Positions 44,107-53,642 of a DNA stretch of 64,000 nucleotides are shown here, piece after piece. The translations under genes and the position numbers were made by a program. The notes beneath the pieces were generated by a model. The model did no database searches. It had not been told where the DNA came from and saw only the letters and a list, made by a program, of their open reading frames with translations. The DNA lies in contig NZ_JAGKJI010000035.1 of assembly GCF_020329485.1 (NCBI RefSeq), positions 1 to 64,000 on the forward strand, in the 5' to 3' direction. The DNA is from Bradyrhizobium cenepequi. Its GTDB lineage: Bacteria > Pseudomonadota > Alphaproteobacteria > Rhizobiales > Xanthobacteraceae. Numbering within the stretch: position 1 is the stretch's first letter; every line of letters begins with the position of its first letter.

Positions 44107-44721
44107 TGTAGTCTCCTCTTGATCCTATCGTCGCTGTTTGTCGATCATCCTTTTTTCACCGGGACACTTCACGAGCCTGTGCACATTCCTACTCATGCAT
44201 CCTAAGACGATCGCGATCAGCGCCTCAATTGAACGTAGGTAGTCCGCCGGCCGTCCGAAGAGGCCAGGGAATGATACGAAGGTTTAGGGGCTCGCGCTTG
44301 GGAGCCGACCACTTCTGTCTCAAGCCAAGCGGTGGGCCGTTTTATGCAACGGCTTTCGGCTCGACGACTTGAGACCAAAGCTTCCGGAGCGAACTGGACT
44401 ACTTGCGCGATGTCCTCCGGCGTCGTCCATCCCTGACCTGGCCGCAACGCGTGAATGTCAATTTGCCTCCGGCAAATGCCAACCTATCCATGAGTCACGA
44501 TGCGCGACGCGCCTAGGCAGGCGCAGCTTTCGACGTGGCGCGCTTGTTCATCGGCTCGAACCAACAACACTCGTCCCTTGTCTCTGTAGCGCATTGGGAC
44601 TACGGGCTCTTGCTACGCGAATCGATGGAGCTGTCCTTGCTGTCTTGCGCTTGGCTCGCGGGGAGGGGCGATGAGCAGCGCCGCGGCGTTTCGCTGCTTC
44701 GCCAGGTCACTCGCTTGCCGA
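44107..44721. other. gene-poor spacer
   Basis: About 615 bases with short frames on both strands. One minus-strand frame, 44217-44447, is protein-like but unsupported. No RNA gene, repeat or terminator was recognised. Confidence 0.4.
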
Positions 44722-44952
44722 TCAGCGAAGGCGCTTAGCTTTACTGTTATAGCGGGCGTATGCACTAAAGGCGTACGCTGGATTCGTAACGCAATAGCCT
44801 ACGCCACCAGACGCCGTAGCGCGGCATTGTTCGAGGCTCGCGTATTCGCACTCCAATGAACCGCTTTCTTCGCCAGCGAGACAGACCGGATATGATTCTG
44901 CTCTTGCAGGTGCCGCGGCGATAAAAACGTTCGCCAAGGCCAGAAGTGCCAT
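44722..44952 (-). CDS. DUF3551-like small exported protein
   Basis: A 76-residue protein. A signal peptide (MALLALANVFIAAAPARAES) is followed by a mature part with four Cys: YPVCLAGEESGSLECEYASL, then EQCRATASGGVGYCVTNPAY. The Cys spacing is that of DUF3551, an alphaproteobacterial family of small secreted proteins. I set the start at 44952 on the signal peptide; the frame extends to 45090 without conservation. The function is unknown. Confidence 0.75.
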   Translation of the reverse strand: MALLALANVFIAAAPARAESYPVCLAGEESGSLECEYASLEQCRATASGGVGYCVTNPAYAFSAYARYNSKAKRLR

Positions 44953-45209
44953 GAGGGCAATGGGGCGCGTTTTGTGACTCCGTACACTTGCCGTCGAGCG
45001 TGATGAGAACTCTCCTCTCAATATCCGCTCGATCGATGTTGAGCTTTCCCGAAACGCGTGAATTTGGGTTTGTACTGCGACATGATCCATGATCGGTCTC
45101 CTTGCTTTTCATCGTGATGTTCTGAGCATAGGAGCCGCCAATTCAGTTATCCAATTCGTTGTTTGTGTCTTTCCAATCGATACAATCGATGAATCAAACC
45201 TCGGCCTAC

Positions 45210-45435
45210 CATCCCCGCGCTGCAGGAGCGCGGCGTCGTCTTCATGGCTTGCCATAACGCGATCTGGGAGGTGACGGCGAAGCTCATCGCCTCCGGCAAG
45301 AATCCGGATCACGCCTCGCACGAGGCGGTGGCCGCCGAACTCACCAACCCCCTCATCGACGGCGTGGTGCTGACTCCCGGAATCGTTGCGACCATTCCGG
45401 AACTGCAGCAGGTCGGGTTTCACTATGCGGCGTGA
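45210..45435 (+). pseudogene. DsrE-like protein, C-terminal fragment
   Basis: From about 45210 the frame IPALQERGVVFMACHNAIWE runs to NPLIDGVVLTPGIVATIPEL and QQVGFHYAA. The Cys in MACHN and the C-terminal pattern V-x-T-P-G-x-V-x-T-I-P-E-L-Q-x-x-G resemble DsrE/F-type sulfur-relay proteins. About half of the usual length is missing at the N-terminus, so it is probably non-functional. Confidence 0.55.
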
Positions 45436-45445
45436 GGAGGTTCAA

Positions 45446-45498
45446 ATGCGCAGGACAGCTTTCAGCGGTGCCGTACTGGCCGCCGCCCTCTTTCTGCC
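45446..45498 (+). pseudogene. 5' end of an exported protein gene cut by an IS
   Basis: The ATG at 45446 opens MRRTAFSGAVLAAALFLP, a signal peptide, preceded by a GAGGAGG ribosome-binding site. The frame is cut after 18 codons by the IS end at 45499. The remainder was not found beyond the IS right end, so the other half was lost. Confidence 0.65.
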
Positions 45499-45558
45499 TG
45501 TGTGTACCGAAAACCTCGACCGAGTTGATGACGTTACGGAATCACCTAAGCTGGCGGA

Positions 45559-46739
45559 ATGATCGGGCTTCTGTATTTCGTCCTGGCCGTCTTGGTCTCG
45601 CCATTCAAGTCAAAGATGAGGCTTGAGGCCGAGAACGCGGCGCTTCGACATCAGTTGACTATCTTGCGGCGCAGGCTGCCCGGCCGGATCCAATTCGCGA
45701 ACAGTGATCGCTGGTTCTTTGTCCGGCTGTATCGTTGGTTCCCGTCTATCCTTCAGGTTCTTACCATCATCCGGCCCGAGACGCTCGTGCGGTGGCATCG
45801 GGCCGGGTTTCGCCGCTACTGGCGTTGGAAATCGCGCTCACTCGGGAGGGCGGCCGCCGATCGCGGTGGGGCTGCGCGCGTTGATCCGGCAGATGAGCGT
45901 CGAGAACCCACTTTGGGGCGCGCCCCGCGCCTCCACCGCGAACTGCTCAAGCTCGGGTTTGAGGTCGCTCAATCAAGCGTTGAGGCTGGGCAAGTATTCG
46001 GTGCAGCCGCGGTCTCGTAGAACGTAGTTCTTTTGCGCGACACTCACGGCCACCACGATGAAATTTTCTACGTGCCAGCACCTACGACAACGAATGTATT
46101 TCTACTTCGCTCGATGCTGATTGAATACTTGCTCAGCCTCGTTGCCAAATACATGGTCAAGCGGCGAGGACCGTCCCATCAGGGATGGCGGATCTTCTTG
46201 CGTAATCACGCTCCGGGCATTGCCGCCATGGACTTGTTCGTTGTTCCCACCATCGGCTTCGACCTGCTCTATGCATTCGTCATCGTCCGGCTAGACCGCA
46301 GAAACCTGGCCTGGATCAACGTCACAAAGAATCCGACCGCCGAATGGGTGGCACGCCAGATCACTGAGGCCTTTCCTTGGGATCAGGCCCCGAAATACCT
46401 CATTCGCGATCGTGACCGTATCTATGGCACCATCGTTACCCGGCGATTGCGCGCCATGGGCATCCGGGACAAGCCGACTGCACCAGCCTCCCGTGGCAGA
46501 ACAGCTTTGCCGAACGGTTGATCGGATCGATCCGCCGCGAGTGCTTGGATCATTTCGTCGTCTTGGGCGAGGCGCATCTGCGCCGAATCCTGCGAGATTA
46601 TGCTCGCTACTACAACGATATCCGAACGCACCGCTCGTTGGACAAAGACGCGCCGGTTGCCCGCCGGGTTCAGCGGACCGGAAGCATCAAATCGGCCCCC
46701 ATCCTCGGCGGACTCCACCACCACTACGTCCGGGTTTAG
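45559..46739 (+). pseudogene. IS transposase, interrupted and frameshifted
   Basis: Related to the intact transposase at 34656. The first part is readable to WRWKSRS (about 45837), a shift and return follow, and the frame continues to VAQSSV. A 159-bp element is inserted after codon Val (45982), then the core resumes with KYMVKRRGPSHQGWRIFLRN. The last break is near 46490 before ERLIGSIRRECLDHFVV. The catalytic acidic residues are still encoded, but the product cannot be made. Confidence 0.85.
45982..46140. mobile_element. 159-bp MITE inside the IS transposase
   Basis: Terminal inverted repeats GAGGCTGGGCAAGTATTC (45982-45999) and GAATACTTGCTCAGCCTC (46123-46140) match at 17 of 18 positions, and GTT is duplicated on both sides (45979-45981, 46141-46143). 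Comparison with the intact transposase at 34656 shows that removing the element and one GTT restores the frame SSV-AKYM. It has no coding capacity. The transposase family that mobilises it is not in the window. Confidence 0.85.
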
Positions 46740-46852
46740 GTTTTCGGTACCCACAGGTGCCCGGATTTGATTTGCGGTAAGCACAGCCATGACAGACGCG
46801 CTTTGGTCGGGATTGCTTGGCTTGGAGTGCTCGGCTTGGCTCGCGCTAAAGC

Positions 46853-47871
46853 CTACGACAGCTTGCCGACGGCTTTCTCCAGCAGATCCCAAGCCTGCTC
46901 GCCATATTTACCCTTCCACTCGGCGTAGAAGCCCGCGGATTTCAGCTTCTCGCGGAACGGCGCGGTGGTCGGCTGGTTGAACGCCAGGCCCTTGGCCGCG
47001 AGGGCCTGCTGCAGGCCGGCATTGAGCTTGGCCACATCGGCGCGCTCGTTCACGGCGGCGGCGTTGATGTGCTTGGCGACGATGGTCTGCACGTCTGCCG
47101 GCAGCGTCTGCGAGGCGCGGCGGTTGGCCAGGAACCAGAAGCCATCCCACATGTGGTTGGTCAGCGAGCAGTACTTCTGCACTTCATAGAGCTTGGCGGT
47201 CGAGATGATCGCCAGCGGGTTCTCCTGGCCCTCGACGATCCTGGTCTGCAGCGCTGAATAGACCTCGCTGAAATTGATCGAGGCGGGGGCGGCATCGAAT
47301 GCCTTGACCATCGAGGTCCACAATGGCGAGACCGGCACGCGGATCTTGAGGCCTTTGTAATCCTCCGGACCGTTGATCGGCTTGGTCGAGGACGTGGTCT
47401 GGCCGAACCCGTTGTCCCAGATCTTTTCCATCACCTCGAGGCCGGCCTTCTTGATCTCACCGCGGACGTAGCCGCCAAGCCCGCCATCCATGGCCTTCCA
47501 GACCGTGTCGTAGTCCGGGAAGGCGAAGCCGATGCCGTTGATCGAGGCCGCCGGCACCAGGGTCGACAGGATCAGGCCGGATAGCGTGAAGAACTCGATG
47601 CCGCCGAGCGGATCTGGCTCAGCGTGTCGGTGTCGGAACCGAGCTGGTTGTTCGGAAAAATCTGGAGGTCAAATCGGCCATTGGTCTCGGCCTTGATCGC
47701 GGCGGCCATTTCCTTGGCGCGCGTGTTCATGGGATGAGAGGCCGGGAGGTTGTTGGCGTATTTGTACGAAAACTCGGCCGCCTGAGCCCGCGCCACCATG
47801 GGGGCCGAAACGCGGCCCAGCACCGCCGAGGCGGCGGTAGCCTTCAATAGCGCGCGACGTGAAACGCTCAT
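46853..47871 (-). pseudogene. orphan TRAP solute-binding protein, frameshifted
   Basis: The first frame (47871 to 47572) carries a Tat-type signal with SRRALLKATAASAVLG and then YANNLPASHPMNTRAKEMAA. A one-base loss near 47605-47612 breaks it after LSQIRS. The second frame continues with GFAFPDYDTVWKAMDGGLGG, GPEDYKGLKIRVPVSPLWTS and INFSEVYSALQTRIVEGQEN, a DctP receptor with the Arg of the KIRV motif. No dctQ or dctM lies beside it, so it was an orphan receptor or its permease was lost with the IS event at 46755. Confidence 0.82.
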
Positions 47872-48203
47872 CGATATCTCCCTTAGAACTTCTTGTTGTT
47901 GTGAACTGCGATCAGCCGCAGCACAGCACGCGATGTCCGCTTATTGCAGCGGGCGGGCCCGGCGGCAATATCGGCTTTCAGCTGAGGTGGAAGACGGCAT
48001 ACAGCGCCATCGCCAGACTGGCATTCATGCAGGAGCTGCAAATCAGAAGGTGCCGGGCTTCGTAAGAGAAGGCGGGGCGTTACAACAATTTCTGGTGGCT
48101 CGCGCATTGCCGGATGTCCATAATAGCCTACAGCCTTCCGGGCCTGCTAGTTCGAAGATGCCACGGCCGGGCGAGGGCGATGCCCGGCCGGTGGTGTCGC
48201 GAC
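47872..48203. other. intergenic, nothing recognised
   Basis: About 330 bases with no supported coding sequence; the frames present are short and unlike known proteins. It may hold the promoter for the binding-protein gene. Confidence 0.4.
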
Positions 48204-48839
48204 TCACATGGGCGGGACGACGCCCTTGGTGCCGACGACAACTCGTTGCGCTGCGATCGCGCCATCCGCGTCCTTCTCGGCCGAGATGAAGACAATGGCC
48301 CCTGGCTTTAGATCGGCCTGGGTCGCCGGAGCGAAGGTAACAACGGGCGTGCCTTCGGGAATGGCGATCGTCTTCTGTTGTCCGTGATAGGTGACCGTCA
48401 CCCTGCGTCCCTCCACCCCCTTCACCGCATTCGCCACCGTCGCGTTGGTCATCGTGCTGTTGGGCTTGAGGTCCCAGGCAAAGCTTCCCTCTCCGGCGCC
48501 TCTGAGAGCCGGCGGAAAAATCAACACCTCCAGGGCGCCATCACCGCCGGCAGCCTTCGGCAGCGAGGCGATGCCGACATAGTCGCCCGGCTTAATGTCG
48601 GTCACCGAAGCCCTGGCAACGCCGGAAACATTGAAGCCCTGCGCGAGCGTGACATCAACGGTTTGCCCCTCACGTGTCTTCACCGTGAGCACTGCATCGC
48701 TGAATTGGACGATGCTGCCTCGCAGACGCACCTGCTGGGCGTTCGGGTTCTGAGCTGATGACGAAGATGCAAGGCCTGTCATCAGCGACGTGCCGAATGA
48801 TGCGGCAATGATGAAGGACTTGAAGGCTTTAACACGCAT
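48204..48839 (-). CDS. DUF5666-like exported protein
   Basis: A 211-residue protein. A signal peptide (FKSFIIAASFGTSLMTGLAS) precedes a beta-rich mature part. The repeated small-barrel pattern reads VRLRGSIVQFSDAVLTVKTR and VDVTLAQGFNVSGVARASVT, with DIKPGDYVGIASLPKAAGGD and, later, LKPGAIVFISAEKDADGAIA. Such OB-like repeats are typical of DUF5666-type proteins. The cellular role is unknown; it should lie in the periplasm. Confidence 0.72.
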   Translation of the reverse strand: MRVKAFKSFIIAASFGTSLMTGLASSSSAQNPNAQQVRLRGSIVQFSDAVLTVKTREGQTVDVTLAQGFNVSGVARASVTDIKPGDYVGIASLPKAAGGDGALEVLIFPPALRGAGEGSFAWDLKPNSTMTNATVANAVKGVEGRRVTVTYHGQQKTIAIPEGTPVVTFAPATQADLKPGAIVFISAEKDADGAIAAQRVVVGTKGVVPPM

Positions 48840-49262
48840 GTTATCCTTAGTTACCTACTAGTTGGTAGTCACAGGGCTGATTTTCGGGAGTGCGCTTTCC
48901 GCTCGAAGACTGCTAGGGCATCGCTGCAAGTCGCTCCAGTGATGGATTGGAGAGAGGGTTTAGGTTTTTCAATCAGTTAGAAGCCGCCGTGTGCACGCCG
49001 TGTGCACCGAGAGATCAAAGAAAATCTAGACACCACCAATGTGAGTACGCCGAGCTGAGCGCTTTAGCGGAGGATAGGTGTGTCGAGAGCGTGCGATCCG
49101 CTTGGGCTCATCAATTCGCGGAATGAGCGGTTATGGCATGTCCTGGCGGCGAGGAGTCCGATCCACTTGAAACGGCCCGTGTTTGACCACCTCTCTGGAA
49201 ACGATCAACCATCGCAAATCGGCGAATTGATCGTTTCGCTTGCGTGAAAAATCGGTCGCAGT
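48840..49262. other. intergenic, nothing recognised
   Basis: About 420 bases between two minus-strand genes. It contains a short tandem GTGTGCAC (near 48991-49008) but no gene or terminator I can defend. Confidence 0.45.
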
Positions 49263-49895
49263 TTACGTTACGGCGATGGCATCCACGGCAACGAAGTCCA
49301 ACGCCTTCGGGTGGCAGGGCAGGTCGAGCAATGACTGCGCAAAGGCGCCGGCGGCGATCTCGGCCATTGCTCCGATGCCGGTGCGCCAGTGCCAGTTGCC
49401 AATTCTAAGAAGGGAAGGTTGGTAGCGGCGCGCGATCGGAACGTCCGGTCGAATGGCTTCGATGTGATGGAATAGTTCGTGGGCGATAAAGACGTCTCGT
49501 AGCGTTGCCCGGCCGAGCAATCGCACGGCGCGGGAACGCGTGAGGTTGCGTTCGAGCGGACTCAGCCCGCGGCTGTAGAGCACAATGCGCGGCGGTCGCG
49601 GTCGGTATTCTGCAAACCGCCAGATCGATCCGACCATGGGATCGTCGTCCGTCATCTCGACGTGCAGGCCAAGCTCGCGGGCGATCTGCTCCGGCGAGAG
49701 ATCTACAAAACGTGTCCGCAATTTCCCGGCAGCAGCAATTCCGTCGGCGAGCGCATCGGAAACAGCGACAAGTTGTGTCGAGCGATCCAGGCGCCAGGCA
49801 TGGGGATCGGCCTGCAACATCACGAGTCCGAGCGTCTCGGGTGCCGCGGCCGCGCCATGCGAGAACCAGGATGCGTTTGCCATGGTGGGCGCCAC
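49263..49895 (-). CDS. putative zinc-metallopeptidase-like protein linked to the hydantoinase gene
   Basis: A 210-residue protein with an HExxH motif (VFIAHELFHHIEAI, zinc site). An N-terminal part (LVMLQADPHAWRLDRSTQLV) and a central RPRPPRIVLYSRGLSPLERN follow no named family. It has no signal peptide and no clear membrane helix. The GTG start at 49895 is two bases after the stop of the hydantoinase gene, so it is probably coupled to it; an ATG at 49883 is an alternative. Protease activity is inferred only from the motif. Confidence 0.6.
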   Translation of the reverse strand: MAPTMANASWFSHGAAAAPETLGLVMLQADPHAWRLDRSTQLVAVSDALADGIAAAGKLRTRFVDLSPEQIARELGLHVEMTDDDPMVGSIWRFAEYRPRPPRIVLYSRGLSPLERNLTRSRAVRLLGRATLRDVFIAHELFHHIEAIRPDVPIARRYQPSLLRIGNWHWRTGIGAMAEIAAGAFAQSLLDLPCHPKALDFVAVDAIAVT

Positions 49896-49897
49896 AG

Positions 49898-52069
49898 CTA
49901 AAGTCCCCGCGACGGCGGAATGCCGATCAGTGCAATCGAGGCGTCTGCGGTGAGTCCATCAAGCTCGCTTCGGGTCACCGCCATCGCCTGATCGATCGAG
50001 CTGACCCCCGACAGGTCGATCAACTGACCGCCGACGATCACGAAAATATCCGGGGTGATGGTGCTGTCGCCGTTATAGATTGTGGTGTCTTCCCACAGCC
50101 GCCGCAGTCCATCGAGCGCGGTTTGCGCCAAGACCGGGCGGACGACGCTGTGGCTGCGCTGCACCCGAATGACACCGTCGAGATCGACTGCGCGAACCGG
50201 GCTGCGGCGCTTCTTGAAGAATCCCCAGCTCCGTTCCTCGACCTCGCCCTGGAATACCCGCATGCGCGGCGTGGCGGCGGCGAGTGCGACGCGCTCCAGG
50301 CTGACGCCCATTGCCTTCGCCGCTATTTCCCGCGCCTCGGTCTCGCCGACCTCATCGCGGCGCTGGCGCGCGCGCATCTCCGAGGCACCCATGGCGGTTG
50401 CGCGGATACGATGGGTACTTTGATCGACCTCAATCGTCACCTCGACATTATCAGGCGCTGCGCCAAGCCTGATCACGGCCTCGAAGGCTTCGCGGCGAAT
50501 CCGCTTGAGATCTTCAGGCTGCGCATTGGGGATGACGCGCTCGACGACGTCGCGCACCAGGGCAAGCGCGACACCGATCGAGGAAATGACTTCGGCGTCC
50601 TTCGAGATCTCGTGGTGGAGTCCGGTGCGGCTGGAAGCGTGCGGGATCAAGGCGGCGGCGCCACCGCCTTCTCCGACCAGCACGGCTTGATCGCGATCGA
50701 GTTTGTATTCGGCGATCAGATCGTCGACGACGGGAATGACCTTGTCGGTGGCGATATCGAGAATCGCGCGCGCGGTGTCCTCGATCGATTTGCCGGTGAA
50801 TTCGGCGAGCGCGGCCATGGCACGTCGCGCCGCCTCGACGTTGCCGCTGGCGTGCAATCCCGGTTTGGCGTAGCCGAGAATGTTCGCGGCGCAGGTGTTG
50901 GTGATGGCATAGCGTGTGCCGTTGGCCGAACGTACCGCAACATAATCGGCGGGGTCGTCGGACTTCGGTTGGAAAAACTCGATCTTCGGGTCGTTGATGT
51001 CCTCAGGATTGGCAAAGGCGGCGTAGGGAAGTCCGGCGATGTGGGCGCTGCGCGGCCCGACGTCGACGAGCTTGCCGCCGCGGGCCCGGACCATGCTGCC
51101 GCCGGCAATGCCGATCACGCGGACATCGAGCGAACTGACATAGGTCTCATGTCCGCCGACCCGCGCATACTTGACGGTCGGCCGTCCGTTGCGGATGACA
51201 CCGATATTGGTGCTGGTGCCGCCGACTTCGAAGTAGATGCCATCGGACACCCGCAGATACATCAGCGCGCCGGCCACGCTCGCGGCCGGGCCGGACAGCA
51301 TCGTCATGACGGGGCGGCGACGCATCTCCTTGATATCCATCACGCCGCCATCGCCGCGCATGATCATCAGCGGCGCCTGGATGCCGGCCTCGCGAACGCT
51401 GGCTTCCGTCATCGTGGCGGTGTCGATCATCTTCGGCAAAATGCTGGCGTTGATGACGGCCGTGCGGGTCCGCGTGGTCAGGCCATAGAGTTTGGTGATC
51501 TCATTGCCGCAAGTTGCGGCGAGGCCGGCCTCGACCACCAGACGGCGCACGGCTTCTTCGCCCTCATTGTCATCGACGCCGAAGGCCGAACTTGCGACGA
51601 TGACTTTGGCGCCTTCCGCCTTGAGTTCGCCAATGACCTTGCCGATCGTCTCGTCCGTCAGCGTTTCCTTGATCAGGAAACGATTGGACGGGGTGAGGTG
51701 ACGCCCTGGCGCGAGTTCGATCGGCTTCATGGCGCTCTGGCCCTTTGCCAGCAGCGACTCCATGCGGGTCGACATTCCGATCACACCGACATTTGCGACA
51801 TCCCCCTCTAGCAGGGCATTGGTGGCTTGCGTCGTCGAATGGGCAAGGAAGATGACCTCCTTCGGATCGACGTTCGATTGCTCCAGCACATTGCGGAACA
51901 CGTCGACCACGCCCTTTGCCACGCCGCGCGGATCGGAGTGGGTGGTCAGCACGGAGAACCGCCCGACCACCTCGTGGGTCACATTGTCGATCAGCACGGC
52001 CTTGGTGAAGGTGCCTCCGACGTCAATACCAATGCGATAGGCGCGGCCCGAGGCCGAAGACTCAGTCAT
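49898..52069 (-). CDS. hydantoinase/oxoprolinase HyuA-like subunit
   Basis: A 723-residue protein of the HyuA (hydantoinase A/5-oxoprolinase N-terminal) family, an ASKHA-fold ATPase. The phosphate-1 motif RIGIDVGGTFTKAVLIDN is at the N-terminus, TTQATNALLEGDVANVGVIG is the family-specific loop, and FEVGGTSTNIGVIRNGRP and VLVGEGGGAAALIPHASS are the later nucleotide-binding parts. Such enzymes open cyclic amides with ATP. The usual HyuB partner is absent from both sides; the neighbours are a metallopeptidase-like gene and a permease gene. The substrate is unknown. Confidence 0.85.
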   Translation of the reverse strand: MTESSASGRAYRIGIDVGGTFTKAVLIDNVTHEVVGRFSVLTTHSDPRGVAKGVVDVFRNVLEQSNVDPKEVIFLAHSTTQATNALLEGDVANVGVIGMSTRMESLLAKGQSAMKPIELAPGRHLTPSNRFLIKETLTDETIGKVIGELKAEGAKVIVASSAFGVDDNEGEEAVRRLVVEAGLAATCGNEITKLYGLTTRTRTAVINASILPKMIDTATMTEASVREAGIQAPLMIMRGDGGVMDIKEMRRRPVMTMLSGPAASVAGALMYLRVSDGIYFEVGGTSTNIGVIRNGRPTVKYARVGGHETYVSSLDVRVIGIAGGSMVRARGGKLVDVGPRSAHIAGLPYAAFANPEDINDPKIEFFQPKSDDPADYVAVRSANGTRYAITNTCAANILGYAKPGLHASGNVEAARRAMAALAEFTGKSIEDTARAILDIATDKVIPVVDDLIAEYKLDRDQAVLVGEGGGAAALIPHASSRTGLHHEISKDAEVISSIGVALALVRDVVERVIPNAQPEDLKRIRREAFEAVIRLGAAPDNVEVTIEVDQSTHRIRATAMGASEMRARQRRDEVGETEAREIAAKAMGVSLERVALAAATPRMRVFQGEVEERSWGFFKKRRSPVRAVDLDGVIRVQRSHSVVRPVLAQTALDGLRRLWEDTTIYNGDSTITPDIFVIVGGQLIDLSGVSSIDQAMAVTRSELDGLTADASIALIGIPPSRGL

Positions 52070-52085
52070 CGCTCACATTCCTCGT

Positions 52086-53384
52086 CTATTGCAGGGAGCC
52101 CAGCATCAGGTAGCAGATCAACGAATTGACGGCGACCATCAGGCAGCCGAACGGCAGCGCGGTTTTCAGGAATTGACCGTGGCTGACTTTCGTATGCCCA
52201 ATCGTCCACAGCGTCCATGAGTTGGTCGGATCCATGCTCCCCTGCAGCACGGTCGGCGCGAGCCAGATCGAATAGAGATACGGGATCGGGATCTCCTTGT
52301 TGGCGAGAATGATCGCAAGCAGGGCGGCGCCGGTGCCGATGACGACCATCGGCCCTCGATAGATGCTGGCGATTCCGCCCAGCAATCCGAAGAACACCGC
52401 TGCCTGCAACGGCGTATGCGGCAGGATCGGTGCGAAGATCGGCTTCAATGCTCCCGCAACCTCGGGCGTCTGTCCCGCAACGATGATCATGCCGCAGATC
52501 GTCCAGAGCGCGGCAATGGTCGCGATATCGGGAAACGCATCCGAGAAGGTCTTGTTGAAGAGGTTGAGATGGCCTTGCAGCGTGCGGTCCGGCCAGGTTA
52601 GCGCGAGTGCCAGCAGGATCGAGACGATGAAGGTTGGAATGATCTCCCATTTGAGGACGAGGATCATGATCACCGGGAAGATCGGCACGATATAGGTGTA
52701 GTAGGGAGTCCGTTTGCGGGCAGGGGCCGCGCTCTCGCCGGCTATGTCGACCGAGGCCAGCCGGCGGACACCGCCATTACGGAGATAGAAGAATGCCAGC
52801 ATCCATGCCGCAAGAATGTAGACGCACATCCCGACCACCCAATAGGTCAGATAGGGCGCTTCGTATTTGAGACCGGGAAACAGCTTCTGGAATGTACCGA
52901 ACTGAACGAGGTTGATGAACGTGCCGGCACCGATGCCCATCGTGAATACGGGGGCGGCGACGTGCGGGGGAATGCCCTGGCTCAGCATGATCGGTAGCGC
53001 GATGACGCCGATGGCGATCGCGGCGCCGACGCCGTACATCGATGTGAACAGCAGTGCCGTGACGAGCGTGATGGTCATCGCGGTGACCAGCGGCCGGTCT
53101 CCTGCCAACTCGACGGCCGAGCGGATGACGCTCTCCGCGATCCCGGTTTGAATGAGGACCTGGGCGAACCATGCGCCAAATACGATGATGATTACTGCGC
53201 TGGCATACTGCACGCCGCCGGCCTGGATGACCTTCTTCTGGATGTCGTCGATACCGATGCCGGCAATCGCCGCCCAAAGGACGGCCAATATCAGCAACAT
53301 GATGATCGGGCTTTGCCCGCGAATGATCAGTATGACGATGGCAAGAAATGCAACGAGCAGCGCAACGCCTGTCCAAAGGTCCAT
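52086..53384 (-). CDS. ion-transporter-superfamily permease (GntP/citrate-like)
   Basis: A 432-residue inner-membrane protein with about 12 hydrophobic segments. The N-terminal half has VGAAIAIGVIALPIMLSQG and APVFTMGIGAGTFINLVQFG; the C-terminal half has AGQTPEVAGALKPIFAPILP and SIWLAPTVLQGSMDPTNSWT. This is the fold of the ArsB/NhaD-type ion transporter superfamily. It lies 16 bases upstream of the HyuA-like gene and probably imports its substrate. GntP, DcuC or citrate transporters are alternative assignments. Confidence 0.7.
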   Translation of the reverse strand: MDLWTGVALLVAFLAIVILIIRGQSPIIMLLILAVLWAAIAGIGIDDIQKKVIQAGGVQYASAVIIIVFGAWFAQVLIQTGIAESVIRSAVELAGDRPLVTAMTITLVTALLFTSMYGVGAAIAIGVIALPIMLSQGIPPHVAAPVFTMGIGAGTFINLVQFGTFQKLFPGLKYEAPYLTYWVVGMCVYILAAWMLAFFYLRNGGVRRLASVDIAGESAAPARKRTPYYTYIVPIFPVIMILVLKWEIIPTFIVSILLALALTWPDRTLQGHLNLFNKTFSDAFPDIATIAALWTICGMIIVAGQTPEVAGALKPIFAPILPHTPLQAAVFFGLLGGIASIYRGPMVVIGTGAALLAIILANKEIPIPYLYSIWLAPTVLQGSMDPTNSWTLWTIGHTKVSHGQFLKTALPFGCLMVAVNSLICYLMLGSLQ

Positions 53385-53642
53385 CGTGTTTTCTCCCCGC
53401 TTTGCCGGCCCTCTGTTGTGGCCTTTTCAAATACAAGTCTGGCACAAGAGATTGAGACTGGCGAGAACAAGATGTTTGCGTGTGCAGATCTCGTGTTTCG
53501 CGCATCGCCAGCGACTGCGTCGCAACATCTTCAGCGAAGCTGCCGATCGAAAGCGGCCACGCACGCAAGGTGAAAGCTTGGACTTTCCGCGTCCGCATCC
53601 TGTAGCTTGCTGCTGATCCGCTTCGCGCAGAGGAGAATGACG

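Larger units (their letters stand above)
45499..46755 (+). mobile_element. insertion sequence, right copy, decayed (carries a MITE)
   Basis: This copy starts with TGTGTGTACCGAAAACC (45499) and ends with GGTTTTCGGTACCCACA (46755); the right repeat has one changed base. It is 1257 bp, compared with 1093 for the left copy, because of a 159-bp insertion plus its duplication. The DNA is similar but not identical to the left copy. No target duplication is visible. Confidence 0.82.

Noticed and set aside
44217..44447. 76-codon minus-strand frame
   Set aside because: Its composition is protein-like, but there is no ribosome-binding site, family or neighbour support.
34596..46755. Active composite transposon
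   Set aside because: The right IS transposase is broken, its right end has a changed base, and no target duplication spans the pair.
49712..51811. A 699-codon open frame on the plus strand
   Set aside because: It is antisense to the well-supported HyuA-like gene; long antisense frames are expected in GC-rich coding DNA, and this one has no domain motif.
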